The translations under genes were made by a program, and so were the position numbers. Below, in pieces: positions 1 to 12,917 of a stretch of DNA of 64,000 nucleotides. Numbering within the stretch: position 1 is the stretch's first letter; each line of letters opens with the position of its first letter. The DNA comes from Larimichthys crocea (Eukaryota; Chordata; Actinopteri; Sciaenidae), in the NCBI RefSeq assembly GCF_000972845.2, contig NC_040022.1:12821711-12885710 (forward strand), given 5' to 3'. The notes below the pieces were generated by a model. It searched no databases. It was not told the origin of the DNA and saw only the letters and a program-made list of their open reading frames with translations.

Positions 1-1796
1 GACTTCAGCAATTTCTCCACAACCAATACCAGTATTGGTATGTCTGACTGTCAAAAATCAGATGATGAAGAGAAACTCAGTGTCACTGTAATAGACAGAC
101 ACATTTCCTATTGAAATGTGCATACTGTCACATTTTTAATAAAGAATAATCAAACAACAGCAACGATGTTGCATTGAATAACACTGTAATAGCTCACACA
201 ACCAACACTGGTCGGTCAAGCATGTCAGGTGAGGTCAGGTGACTCTCACCTTGGGGTCACAATAGCAAACCAAACACTACAGTTTATTCAAAATCTATTT
301 GCACCACTGACTCCTGATTTAACAGCACGTGACTTCCATTTTAAATAGTTTAAAATTAAACGGTGCAGCAAAACAAGACAGATGTCATGCTTCATCTTAA
401 TTGTTGATTTTACTGACTTACTGATTTGACCTTTGTACACAGCTACTGTAAACTAAGCTAAGCTAACCGGCTCCTGGCTCTCTTCATCTAACTTTAAAGT
501 TCCCAAAACTATTACTTTAAACTGCAACACATCTCATTTGACAGGAGTCTACAGAGGACAAAAGGGAAGAGGTGCCAGCAGTACATACAGTGTGATCCCG
601 GCTGTCACACGCTGCAAACAGCCTCTGAAGTGAGTAGGATGTGTTTGTATCCAACTTAGAACATGAACACTCTTTCCAGAGGCTCGACGTAGACCTTGAA
701 TCACCTGTTGTCAGGTTGGACAGATATTAAACACACACACATACATAGAATAAAGAACAGAAGAGGCGGGAAAAAAAAAGATTTTTTTGTTTCTGAGAAG
801 TTGTCAGTTTGACCTCCATTCTGCTGCCGAGTGCTGTGTTATGTGCTGTGAGCTTTCTTCCTCCTAATTCCTTCTACGCTGGTGGAAAGAATAGGCCTGA
901 GGGATGAATAAGGCATGAAGCCAAACTCTTAGCAGCCCTTAGAACGATGCAATGTGCCAACCAAGACTGCTTTTACAGAGGGTTGGTTGGACTCTGTGTG
1001 TGTACATGTGAACAGTGTGTGCGTGTGTGTGTCCAAAAAAAGTAGCTGTCAGGGTGAACAAGCAGAAGCCCCAGGTAACGGAAACCAACAGAGCAGAGAA
1101 AGAGAAACAGAGAGACAGAGGTAGGAATGGCTCCTGTTTCTTCTCCACTAGAGGCTGATGGGAAGTGTTACTTTGTGTTTCATTCCCTCAGTGGGAAGCA
1201 GCACAAAGAGACTCTCTCCCACAGCTTGGGCCACAGGCTGAGAAAGTACAAGCATGAGCTGTGAGTTGGTTGGTGGCAGATCTCCTGAAGATGAAACAGT
1301 GTTTTGGGAGGAAGCACCCGAGATGAGGCTTTTGATGCTGAAGTATAATGATAAGTGGGACGCTACGCCAGGGATGATTTCACCTAAAGAATGGGAATTA
1401 TGAAGCTTATTATTCCCCTCATTGGTGCATGTGGAGTTCTGAGCTGTCCCACGCACATTTGGTGTAAGTGAGTTTTTCTCAGAAGCCTTCTCTGAGTGCT
1501 GATCTGGGTGACAAGTTTGCAGCTTAATTAGGACGAGAAAATCTGGCCACTGCTCAGTATGCAGGACGTGGAGACAGAGCTCAAGGCTCACACAGGTCCG
1601 CATTACTAAGTCAGTGTTGCAACAAGAATGTCATCAATTACTCATTAAAATTGAATTACATTACTTTACTAATTATTACACCAAAGTAACTAGTCTGATG
1701 ACTTGCATTTGCAGTCAGAGATGAAGCAGTGGCGCCCAACCTTTGTCTTCTATGGACCTTTTCTAGCATTGGGTAAACTAATTATGTATTTAGTTA
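1..1796. other. No gene recognised
   Basis: Non-coding sequence with a degenerate piece of the ttagcttagc repeat (about 440-510) and short CA/TG tracts. A 151-codon minus-strand frame (1148-1603) has no protein-like features and no good splice context. Confidence 0.5.
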
Positions 1797-2264
1797 TGCT
1801 GTCAAAATTAACGCGTTATTTTGTTGATTAATTTAAAGAATTAAACGTGTTAAAAAAAATTAACGCAATTAACGTGGTTTTGTTTACTTCCGGTGGCGGC
1901 CGCCATTTGGATGTGGCAAATAGGGCTTTGTTTCCCAGATATATAGTGTTTGTGTGAATGGGTGTATAAGAGGCATTAATTAAAGCCCTCACGGAGACTG
2001 GCGCCTGGGCGGGTCGCCCACCATTGCCCACAGCTAAAACCGCCCTGCTTGTTTTAGTTTACGGGCCGATCTCATATACTTTATCTGTGTTTTATCTACG
2101 TTAATTGTCATTTTACATAATATAATATTCATTATAAGCTTCAGTCTCAAGAAAATGCATTTAATTTATTGATACATTTTTGATAGATTAATCGCGATAA
2201 TCGCGATTAATACAGAAATTTTTGCGATTAATTAGTTAATTTTTTTAAATCGATTGACAGCCTA
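1797..2264. mobile_element. Non-autonomous DNA-transposon-like element with inverted ends
   Basis: The left end ctgtcaaaattaacgcg is mirrored by ttaatttttttaaatcgattgacag on the right (GCTGTCAA in both when the right end is reversed), and the right half has tandem ATCGCGATTA motifs. Similar GCTGTCAATCGATT ends are common in fish hAT-like repeats. Near-matching flanks gttatgct and gttacgct could be an 8-bp duplication but would not fit both ends exactly. No coding capacity. Confidence 0.5.
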
Positions 2265-2269
2265 CGTTA

Positions 2270-4370
2270 CGCTATTATTCTTATTATTTTATATATATAT
2301 CATCTTATATTCAGTGCATATCTATAATAATAGAGAATAAACAGATCAATTGCTAACACAAATAATAAATGTAATAACTGCAGGAAGTTTGTGTGAAACG
2401 AGTGATTTGGGTCGATTTTCAGAGAGATGAATATGATATTCTATTTTACATTTCTCTGCCCATTCAATTTTTTAACAATGATACTTAATTAATAGGATTC
2501 TTTTTTCACATATTCGTGTGTTTTTTTCTCAACATTCTATTAGTTTAGTTGGTCTTTGGTTCCTTTCCTAAGGCTATTTAGCAGAGAATAATCTAAACTT
2601 TAAAAGTAACAGCTTCGTTTAGTTTTCTTCACGGAAATAATTGAAATTCTGAGATATAAGCCTACCATTTTTATTTAGTTTTTAAGTTTCCCTGCACCCC
2701 TTTAAATGAAGTGGGCCTTGCAAATCCCCAGAAAGCCTTGGTGACCCCCAGAAATCGTCAGAACCGCCTGTGAGAAGCTTCAAACAACTCCAAAATATTT
2801 AAAGCTGCTATAATCAATATTTTTACGACAATGTGAAATCAGTGTGATAATATCAAAAGGTGTTGTAACTGCCGACGTCAGTTAATACATTCTTATTTAT
2901 TTATTTTTGGTTCCTACCTACCTTTTCAGTGAAGCGGGCTCATTGTTTGTTTTTTGTTTCTACATGGTACCCTTTTAATGATACACCACCTGGCAGAGCA
3001 TGGCAAGGGAGAAACTATACGACACGTTGTCTCCACACACACATTAAAGTAAAGTTAATGTAAAGAGTTACAACGTTAAATGTAAACAAAGAAGACAAAG
3101 AAAGTTACAACGTTAAATGTAAACAAAGAAGACAAAGAAAGAAGAAAAGACAAGATTCAGCCCCTTTGGTAGTGTGCAGCCTACGAGGTGTGTTTTATTA
3201 GTGTATTGTGTAATTACATTAAGCTACAAGCTCTGCATCAGCATATTCATTTACGTGATTGTTTGTTTACTTTCCTTTGCTTTAGTTCTCACGGGTCTGT
3301 CTGGGTCGCTCGATGACTGAATAAACCCTGTTTTATAAAATGATCTCGGGCCTCATGCTTTACTACCGAGAGGAGCTACAGGTGTTGCTCGTAGTCATGA
3401 ACCTACAGATCATTATCACTTACATCTGCAGCTCCTCTCAGCTTTATGGACGTTTAGAGCAAGTTTCAGCTCATTGTTTAGCTGTCTGGTCAACAGCTAC
3501 TGTGCTTCACTCTCAGAGCTCTTTTAGCATCATTTCAAGTTGTTTTCAGTAAAAAGGCTACTTTACACTACCTGCCCAGCACCAGGCAGCAGAGAGACAA
3601 AGTTAGTGATTTAGCAGACAAAGAGGGCAGATATGTTCCTCAGGACTTGGTAGTGAGCAAAAACAGTGCCAAGAGAGGGAATACTGGACTTCCATTCATC
3701 AGGCAGATAGAAAGACAATTTCAAATAAATGCTGACATTGCTATGTAACTCCTGGATGCATAAATAAACAACTGTTTGCTAACGAGTTCACCAACAACTT
3801 AAAAAGTGATAATATGTCAATGTCGTGTTCTGCTGCCCCCCAGTGACCAAAAAGTATGTTGTTGTGGGTAATAAGACACTGTGTCCATGCACAACTCTAG
3901 TGGTCCTGTCCACAAGGCTGAAGCTGAAAGGGGTTTACACACCCTCCAACTCAAAAAACCCAGGTGACTCCTGATGTAGGCTAACGTTAGCAGATCAGCT
4001 AGATACAAACAAATGTCCTGCCCACAGCTCCAGCCCATGTGCTAAGCTAACACATCAGAGCCCAGTCTGTCCGCTGAACACAGAGAAACAAATGGATACA
4101 AGCTGATCAATTAAACACGGGTTTAAATGCAGATTCGTGTGCATGTGTGTGTATTCTACTATGTAGAAGGAAGAGGCAGTCCAGCTGGTATTGATCTGAT
4201 TAGTGGGGGCCAAGTGAAAAGGGGCCTAATCTGATAGTCTGTCTATACATCAGAGAAAACCAAATCAACATTTCAACACAGGAAGAAACAGGGGGGATAG
4301 ACAGACGTGTGGAGATCGAGGGGGAAAACAAAGAAAGACAAAGACTAAGCCAAGGAGACAATTACAAAGA
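2270..4370. other. No gene recognised
   Basis: AT-rich non-coding sequence except for the 37-bp tandem duplication at 3067. No splice-bounded frame seen. Confidence 0.5.
3067..3140. repeat. Tandem duplication, 37-bp unit, two copies
   Basis: The unit beginning gttacaacgttaaatgtaaa occurs twice back to back (3067-3103, 3104-3140) without a difference that I can see. Confidence 0.95.

Positions 4371-4371
<1 letters not shown>

Positions 4372-4402
<31 letters not shown>
4372..4402. repeat. (CA)n microsatellite
   Basis: About 15 CA units after gagacacacaca; further interrupted CA tracts lie at about 4512-4555, 4708-4722, 5460-5484 and 5900-5942. Confidence 0.95.
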
Positions 4403-4404
<2 letters not shown>

Positions 4405-5060
4405 CTCGCAAAACAATCAGAATAAAAACATGAGGGAACTGAAATCAAAATGGTGGAGATGAGAGGAGCAAAGAGAGCTGCAGAGGGGAAAGTTAAATTA
4501 ACACCATCTCAAACACACACACACGCACACACACACACTAATACACGCACACACATCAAGGAGAGCAGGACATATGAATCTACCTACTGCTCTGAGGACT
4601 CAAGTCAAAGGGTAGAGACCCACGCAGCCATATGTCCTCTCTCCTGCCTCTGCAGTCCACCACCCTGCCCCAGGACATACAGTACACAGGCTGTGCATAG
4701 GAGAGCACACACACACACACGCACAAGTCTAATTAGACACGGCAATCTGGATCATGCTTGATTTAAGTTATTTCTGACTTGTTATACATGCTGTTGCAGA
4801 GTTTAATAACACACATCTCGTATGCATACATCCACATTCGTGCAGCAGCAACATCAGCAGCAATGCAGTGTTAAAATGCCAATTGTCAGTCAGCCATTCT
4901 TCTATTTCTGTGTGTCACATCCAGAGAGGAAACTCTGTCATAACCTGAATATTCAAGACTTTGACTGCACAACATTTACCTGCAGCCCAGAGCTTTCACT
5001 GTCCATCTGGGCAAAGCCTCACATCCCTCAGCTCTCATGTTGCTTTGGATTTTTTTTGTG

Positions 5061-5061
<1 letters not shown>

Positions 5062-5107
<46 letters not shown>
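5062..5107. repeat. (TG)n microsatellite
   Basis: About 23 uninterrupted TG units. The cysteine/valine ORFs read through it are artefacts of the repeat. Confidence 0.95.
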
Positions 5108-5110
<3 letters not shown>

Positions 5111-5676
5111 ATGTGGTCATTTTTGCCCTGCCATTGTTACACCAATTTCTTTGAACTCAGACCCCATGCTGGATCATACTCACACACATTCGAGGAAACC
5201 ATACTTCTTCTGTGTACATGCAGGCTTACAACCATGAACAATACACCTATCCTGACACCTGAGTTGACTCACAAACAAACAACTAACATCCCACTCCTCT
5301 GCCTAGAAGGCATTCCCTCCTACTATTAATAGATTAGAGCAAAGTCAAGGAGGAGAGTAAAGCCGTAATAGGATTTACCCAGTGCCGGATAATTAGAGCT
5401 TCTGTTTGGGGAATACCACTGCAAAACATAGAATATCACAACACATCCCCCCCATCACAACACACACACATACACACACACACGCCCACAGGCACGTTCA
5501 AAGACCCTTGGAAGAAGCAGATAACACAGATCCACTTAAAGCGCAGAATATGCAAAACAGTGACTTCCACAACATGACTGCTCTGTGCGGCACCTCAGGC
5601 AGACCGGCTTTTCCATCACATGGAGGAGACAAGAGGAAACCCGCCGTCCATTCGTCCGCCCCCCCTCCCTCCTTAC

Positions 5677-5900
5677 CTTGGATACCTCTTCCCAAAGCTG
5701 ACGGTTGCCGTGGCACCGGATTCCTATGCGGTAGCCATGTCAGATCAGATGATGGTAGTGAAGTGGTGTGATAATCTCCCTCCACACAGCAGTCGGTGTC
5801 TCCTCTTCTTCTCCTCTCTCTACTCTCCTCTCGATCCCTCCTGCTCCACGGTGAAGCGTGAGAGACGGCGGCAGCAGCAGCAGTGTCTCCGAATCTTCTA
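5677..5900 (-). other. Candidate minus-strand 5' exon with splice donor
   Basis: On the minus strand a GC-richer stretch with (CTG)n/(CCG)-like runs ends CCAAG|GTAAGG at 5677/5676, a consensus donor. A short upstream-type frame ATGGCTACCGCATAG lies in it, and a longer frame from 5941 stays open across it. It looks like a first exon of a gene whose body would lie leftward, partly outside the window. I found no convincing coding exon for it here and do not name a gene. Confidence 0.25.
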
Positions 5901-6354
5901 CACACACGCACGCACACACACACGTACACACAAACACACACGCACTCGCTCTCCTATTAATTAGCTTGTTCCAACAACCAGTGATGACTAACAAATTAAG
6001 TGGCTGAAATTACCTCCTGTGCAGCGTACGGTCCAATGAGGAGACACAGAGGAAGAGGGAGAGAGGGCGAGAACATGTGTGTGAGGGAGTAAGAGTGTGT
6101 GTGAGAGACAGTGATCGAGAGGGAGGGAGGGAGGGCATGCATTATGTGTGTCAGCTCATTTGTATTCAAAGCTTGTTTTCCCTCTTCATCCCTCCCCTTC
6201 TCTCCCTCTGTCCATCCCTCCCTTACCTCTCTCTCTTTCCCTCCCTTCCCCTTTTCCTTTCCCCCTCTTCATGAATGGACCTAGAGGACATGAACCTGAC
6301 CCAAACATTAGAGGAAAGGAGGGATGCTGCAGACTACAACAAAAAAGAAAGCTG

Positions 6355-6356
<2 letters not shown>

Positions 6357-6396
<40 letters not shown>
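6357..6396. repeat. (TG)n microsatellite
   Basis: About 20 TG units, preceded by pyrimidine-rich sequence (6175-6270). Confidence 0.95.
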
Positions 6397-6397
<1 letters not shown>

Positions 6398-6791
6398 CTC
6401 CAGATCAGCTCTGGATGTGTGTTAATGATACAGTACATGGCTATTGATCGAGCACTCCAGGAGCACATGTAACATCACAGGTTAGAGCTGCCAACAGAGA
6501 CAGAGAGGTTGTGCCTGTGTGTATGAACTTTTGTTATCTCTTCATTTTTAATATGGCGCCACCATCAGCATCATCAGTACCTTTATATCAGCATGCTTAC
6601 ACACTAAATAAACATCATATAAGAAACAAACAGAGAACGATAAATGAGCCAGTACAGACGGCATCATTGATTTAATTTGATATGTCCAGTATGACTAATA
6701 AACTATTTGTATAAATTAGCATAAATACAACTTTTATTCATTTCCATATTCATGAATGGTTGTAAAGTGAAGCCAACGTAGAAGAACCAAA

Positions 6792-7105
6792 TCTGCAGTT
6801 GCACTTGAGGCTGGCTCCAGAAGTGAGTCAGTCTCCATCAGTCCCCATGTCCAAATGTCCAACTTCACAGCAGAAATAAACATGTTTACAGCCTGGTACA
6901 AAAAACAGTTTTGGTCTCTGTAGCTAATTTCCCCGTTCATGACAACTGTACTGAGGGTGAATTTATATACAACTCACCTGTTCACATTATATTAAGGCTT
7001 AAAGTTATGCAGGATTAAGAGTGTGGCCGCTTTGACTGACCAGGTGGATGTCATTACAGATGGTTTGTTTGAGCAACCAGGCTTCATTTACCCCGCCTCG
7101 ACATA
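6792..7105 (+). repeat. Unnamed dispersed repeat, copy 1 of 4
   Basis: Blocks cacttgaggctggctccaga, ccaacttcacagcagaaata, acagcctggtacaaaaaaca, caactgtactgagggtgaat and tttgagcaaccaggcttcat. Other copies: 35903-36222, 43256-43535, 58733-58955. Confidence 0.85.
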
Positions 7106-7199
7106 CAAAAGTAATGGATGATGTGTTGGGAAACAACCTTATTCACTGACCATGGCAAAGAAATGATTACAGCATGAAATTACCTGTACATCCACATTG

Positions 7200-7425
7200 C
7201 TCAGTGTTAACAGTTCACATGGATTAAACAAACAAGCTTTAGAGGTACTGGTAGACAATTTCTGGATAAATTCTGGATCTTTGGGTGAAGCCAGGCCCTG
7301 TTTACAGTTTACACTAAGCTAGGCTAACCATAGAGACATGAGAGTGGAATTGATCTTCTCATTTAACTCTTAACAAGTTTTTTCCCCAAAATGTCTAAAC
7401 TATTATTTTAACCTCAAAGCAAAAG
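7200..7425 (-). repeat. Dispersed 'ttagcttagc' repeat, reverse copy
   Basis: gattaaacaaacaagcttta, gaggtactggtagacaattt and taagctaggctaacc in reverse orientation to 41500-41665. Confidence 0.5.
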
Positions 7426-7429
7426 ATGC

Positions 7430-10400
7430 TTGGCAGCAGACCTATGTGGCTTTTAAATAACATTCTCCCTGACTCTGATCTCAAACTACATTTAACTTGA
7501 AGTCAATGAGAATGAACATAAAAACATCACAGCCTGTGCACCTCATTTAAGATATGAAATCTGATCTGATCACCTTCGGCAAGAAGCTTTGATCAGAAAC
7601 AAGTAGTTTGATCCTCTCTTATAATGCACACGTTAACAGGATGACTCCTGCAGCTCAGAGACACCCAGAGGTGCTCAATGAATCAAGAGGTTAACCTCAT
7701 GCATTTCTTTCAGCCAGGCTGCTGGTGGCTACTGCCCTGCCCACTCTTCATTAATATAGCATTACCTCAGAGACATCAGTGGCCACCAGCCTTTTTTTTA
7801 TGTGCACACAGCATGATGTATATTTAATGAATGATAATACATCAGGAAAGAGGCAAAGAACACCAATAACTGCCGGTGACTTATTTTCTTAGAATGGTGA
7901 AATGGTTGATGTGGCAAACAGACTCATGACAGAAATCCACCAATAAAAGAAATGAACAAATTCTCATAGTTTAAATGTAAAAATGTGTAAAATATGTAAA
8001 ATAATGCTCAAAAGGAATCAAACCAAATCTTTACTGATTTGTTGTTTGGGGCTTTGTCCTTAAATAATATGTCTTCGCCAATCATCCTCTCACTACGTCC
8101 CACTTCCCCTCCTCCAGTGCTGAGTGTGCTGTCCCGCCTCATGGCGGGGTCTCAGTGGGATTGTCATGGCAGTACATGAGATATGACCAGAGCATCGTGG
8201 AAATGAGAAATCTGCCTGTTATGGGGCCGTTATGGTTTACAGCACATTGGACGCCTGTCCCATGGGTCTACTCTCCTCCTGGCCATATACCCTGCTCCAT
8301 CTCTGTCCATCCCCCTCTCTGGCTGCTGCACCACCCTCGAGCCTACAATGGAAACCCCCCCAAACTCCATCCTTGACTGATGAGGAGAGAAAACTGAGGG
8401 CGATGAAGAAGGACACAGAGAAGAAAAGGGCAAAAGAAGGAGGTTTGATCTGAAAGAGATGTTTGCTTGTTACCACGGAAACTTTGCCATACAGCAGCAT
8501 TCACAGAAAACACACTCAGTCAATAGGATGTAAGTATACTGTATGCATTAACACATTTACTCATTCATGCACATCACACAACCATAAATCCAGTAATGCT
8601 TGTAAATTGTGCACTGCACGCATGAATACAAACATCCACAGGACCGGTGGTGCAGTGTGAAGCCCTCCTTTATGTTTACTGCAAAGTGGCACTGTAAATA
8701 CCTCATGTAAATAATTCACATGATCAATTCAGTGTCAGTGTTAAATCCGAAAGGCATTCATGCAAGAAGCTGAGAGCTGAAGAGTCCAGCTAGAAACACA
8801 ATAAATACTCAGAATAAAAGAACTCTTTAAAGCTGTGTAAACCACACCCATCATGTTCCAATGTGTTCAATACTTAACACTACTAACTGTGTTAGTAATA
8901 ATGTTCTAGGAGAAATAAAATCATGTTTAGGTTTGGTCATGCATTTGTACTAATGACACTAGAATATTCTATCCATTACTATTAGCTATATATTTTTAGA
9001 TGTTTAATCCATTCATATAGCTAGATAAACTCTGCACGGAGGTGACCCCCAGCTACCCTGCATTGACTGAGCTCCACCTTCCCCCTCATATTTATGACTA
9101 TTTACCCCCCCCACACACACACCAATAATTATTTATACTGTCTTACTGTATATATCATGTATACATAGTGTATTCTATGCCACCCTTTATACTGAACAAT
9201 GATTACTACAATGTGTACTCAGATCTAGGTGTTAATTTTGTATCTAATGCTGACTACATGGACTATTTAATAATACAGGTAGATGCTAAACTGCATTTTA
9301 TTTTTTAAATACTTGTTACTTGAATCTAATCTAATCTAATCTAATCTAATCTAATCTACTGATCTATTCCAATCATCTATCAAACACGTGGTGTTTAGGT
9401 GTTACAGCTGAATAAGTATGTGGATATTACATTCTAATCAAATTCTAATTTTTTTGTCAAATAGGAAATTCACAGCCTGCGACGCAATATGAAATATCTT
9501 GTTAAACGTTAGATAAAATAAATGTGTACAGTAAATATAAAGCTACAAGCTCACCAACTGCAGCTTTAATTTTGTATTGTTTTAAAAATCCACACAATAT
9601 ATAACACACAAGCAGCTGATTTGCATAAGACAAATGGAGCACATAACCTTAATATCCATTTTCAAGCCCATCACATTAACACACCTTATGGCAAATACAC
9701 ACATTACTCCCCTCCGATTACCACCACACATAATTCCTGCACAGCTCTCCAAACACAACCCCCAACAACACACACACACACAACACACATGCACGCACGG
9801 GCCCCTGTATCATTATGCCGGGAGCTCCAGCTGTGGTCTACAGGGGCAATTCATTAATCAGCTCGACAACAAAGAAACACATTCCTACACTATCCTTCCT
9901 CCTTTGTCTGGACCTGCCACTTGATCCCGCGTTAATTCTGCCAGTTAAACACACAACAAAGCTCTCACTTTCAATTATTCTCAAACCAGATCATCCCTGT
10001 TACATCATGACTGTCTGTACTAATAATTCCATATGTGAATATTTAACAAAAGAAAGAAAAAAAATAACCCACTGAATTTAAATAGAAGTGGACTTTCTAT
10101 AGAAGTATATTGAAGCTATCAATGGAAGCAATCTCACTCAAATGATATCTGACCCAGTTGAAGCAGCTCAAGTGCCCACACATAAAATAGTGGCCTCTTC
10201 AAAAATCTCATTTAATTCAAGCAAACATACTCCTCTTCGTGAACTTGTTTAATAACACAGTCTCCTGTCTCAGTTCTATGTTTTATCATGGAGCTGTGCT
10301 GCTTCCTGCTTGTCATGAGGAATTTCTTGCTGTCTTGGAAAATGCCATTACTGACAGACCCTGAACATAACAGCACGAGGGGAAGGTCCTGCAAATATCA

Positions 10401-11055
10401 AGGGGGGGCCTACAGCAGGTGTTCCCCTCTTTCACAGTGATTGGAAAATAAATTCCATCTCATGTGATTTGATTTCCTGAGCTGCAGCTATTATTACCCA
10501 CACCCCTTTACACAGGATCCAGTGAAGTTGTCCCTTGGTCATGTAGGGTTGCTATAAACCCCTCAGGCGCAGAGGGAAATGATGCATGTCATTGTGAACA
10601 CACCAGATGGGGTCCTTAAGCAGAGAACAAGGAGGTAGAGCAGCAATCTTTTCATAATGAGATGTAAATGAAGGCTGGGGATGGTGACAGGGAGCCTCAT
10701 TTCAATAGATGACAGTGCAAAGTAATGTTAGTGACAGGTAGCAAACCTGCATGAAAATAAATCACATTTGTCGAATAAGGCTGAGGGCACAGCCCTTCTT
10801 AGACTGGGATCTATTATTAGAAAGCCACCAGCCAACATTAAAGCGTCTAGAATCAATGTTTTTACAATAACAGCAGCACAAAGACTATGTGGAATGTGAA
10901 CGGGGTCGCCCACAGTGATGAACCCACAAATTATCACCGGACTGACCACCCAGCTCTACAGAGCTATATATCCTCTACCTCTATAAAACTGCACATGCTT
11001 CTGGTCCCACCACTCTCTGGAAACAGCACAAACAGACACAGCTAGAGAATAGCTT
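7430..11055. other. No gene recognised
   Basis: Non-coding. At 8117-8170 a short open stretch after ctcctccag is preceded by a stop and does not look conserved. The (CTAAT)n repeat at 9323 is the only clear structure. Confidence 0.45.
9323..9358. repeat. (CTAAT)n pentanucleotide repeat
   Basis: About seven ctaat units. Such tails end certain fish LINEs; the degenerate AT-rich sequence before it (9000-9320) may be an old LINE tail, but I cannot show that. Confidence 0.85.
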
Positions 11056-12178
11056 GCAGTGTTTAAAGAAGCTAATTACATTTACTGTAATACTGTGCTA
11101 AAGTACTATTTTGATGTGTATGTACTTAAGTATTTCAGTTTATCTACTTTATGTTACTTCTATTTATGTTCCACTACATTCCAGTGGAATCTATATTGTA
11201 TGTTGTACAGGGCCGTTTCTAGCTATTTGGGACCCTGTGCAAGATGCAATTTGGTAACTCTGTGGTAGAGTTAGGCCTAACTAACTTTTTCAGATCATCT
11301 GTGACGATGCAAATGTCTGTTGCATTTTAAGAGGAAAACAGGCTGGAGTACATCAATAAATGCAACAGATGCAGCATGTTTCAGGTAGTAATAAACATTT
11401 ACATGTAACACTGCACAAGATCAACAAAAATCAGCCAAAGCTATTATCTATTATTGTTTTGATGCCAAGATACATTGTTAATGGATGATTGTTAATGGTG
11501 CCTACCGTTACTCCTCACTTCAGTGAATGGCCTGCAGCTGTCATTCATCCTATCATACCACAGCTTCCCTATCATAGCAGCTTAGTTTTGCTTATGACCT
11601 ATAAAAAAGCTTATATATTTTTAAGCATATAGGTGTTTCACACATATGAGCAGCTACCAATAAAGACAGGTACTTTTACTTTTCCTAGAATATGTCGAGG
11701 CTGAACTTGCAGTTTGGGGGCCCCCTGGTGGCTGTGGGGCCCCGTGCATCCGCATAGTCTGCATAAAGCAAGAAACGCCACTGGCGTCATACTCAGCTAC
11801 ATTTATCTGACAGCTAGTCACACACAAAACATACTGTATGATGAGTCTGTGAAACATGATGCATTTTTATAGATTTGACTTTCCACAGTAGTACAGTATA
11901 AGTAGTTCATACTGATAATAACAGACCTTTTTATCACAGCAGCCATTTCCACATTAAATTGAGTAAACACGGGTGTTATCATTGATTCTAATTAAGGTTC
12001 AGTTCCACTCAGGACAAACAGAGTCAGGGTGCTGCAATGTTGGTTGGCTGGAAAGTGGCATGTCAAAGTGGCAGCTGTCGTGTAGTTTGTAGTTCTGAGT
12101 GACATTTTAAATGTAGTATTTTTACACTGTGGTATTAATACTTGTGGAAGAATCTGAGTACATTCTTTCACCACTGCT
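11056..12178. mobile_element. Dispersed 'aagtactt' repeat, interrupted by another insertion
   Basis: The pieces ctaaagtactattttgatg, ccactacattccagtggaat, acatttatctgacagcta and tagtatttttacactgtgg then ctttcaccactgc follow the order of a repeat that I remember as very common in spiny-rayed fish. The middle is replaced by the element at 11208-11783. A second partial copy is at 54533-54720. Confidence 0.6.
11208..11783. mobile_element. Nested DNA-transposon-like element with CAGNGGCGTTTCT ends
   Basis: The left end cagggccgtttctagc is matched by the reverse complement of the right end (cagtggcgtttcttgc). The outside sequences belong to one repeat (see 11056-12178). No clear target duplication and no coding capacity; hAT-like by its ends only. 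Confidence 0.5.
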
Positions 12179-12854
12179 AGGTGGCTGCTTACAGTGAATT
12201 TAGCATTTCAAATACACAATAAGCCAGATATTTCCCTCTGGAGTTAGTGAAGACCAAACACAGAGCCTAGGAGACAGTGAGTGCTGGATTTACACGAGTC
12301 CAACGCTAATGTTGCTCCAGTTGGACATGAGTAAACAGGTAGCTGTTTGCCAAAGTTGATCACATATGGTGGTTTGTTGACGCTGGCTTTAAGTAGCCAA
12401 GATTATTGGAGCATTTTTAATGATGGGGTGGCTTAAAAACATCGTTTTAGCTGCATAAACCACATACATTAAGCCTGTGAGGGTAATGGGTTAAATAATG
12501 TTATCAACACCTATCCTGAGACGTAAAGGCTTACTTCTGAAGTGTGATGCAGCATTTATTGGCTGCTTGTTCTAACCTCCCGCCAAATAATCGAGCAGGT
12601 CTCCCGTGAACATGTTACTGTAACAGACCGGGCGAAGTGTTTAACTTCAGCCAACACTGAAAAGCGCTGTCCCGTTACAGATGCTGAGATTTCCTGGATG
12701 TCAGTGAACATGTTATACGCCTGTCAGTCATTTCAGCCAACTGTGACAGTGATGTGTGTGAGATGGAGTACCTGTGATTGGCTGTGAGTGAGGAGAGGTG
12801 TTCAACGTTCTTCCTGTTACTTTGGGAGGCGGGAGTTTCTGTTCCAGAGTCAAT

Positions 12855-12917
12855 GGTGAAGTTAACGGTAAAGTTAACGGTCAAGTGAACGGTAAAGTTA
12901 ACGGTCAAATTAACGGT
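12855..12917. repeat. 12-bp minisatellite (ggtnaagttaac)
   Basis: Five copies of a 12-base unit (ggtgaagttaac, ggtaaagttaac, ggtcaagtgaac, ggtaaagttaac, ggtcaaattaac) in tandem. Two unit types, ggtaaa and ggtcaa, partly alternate. Confidence 0.92.

Noticed and set aside
1148..1603. 151-codon minus-strand frame
   Set aside because: Composition looks random, no known motif, no convincing splice sites; long frames by chance are expected in 64 kb.
4822..5329. Cysteine/valine-rich frames
   Set aside because: Produced by the (TG)n microsatellite read in several phases.
8117..8172. Short open stretch between ctccag and gtacat
   Set aside because: Only about 18 codons, no recognisable motif, weak donor.
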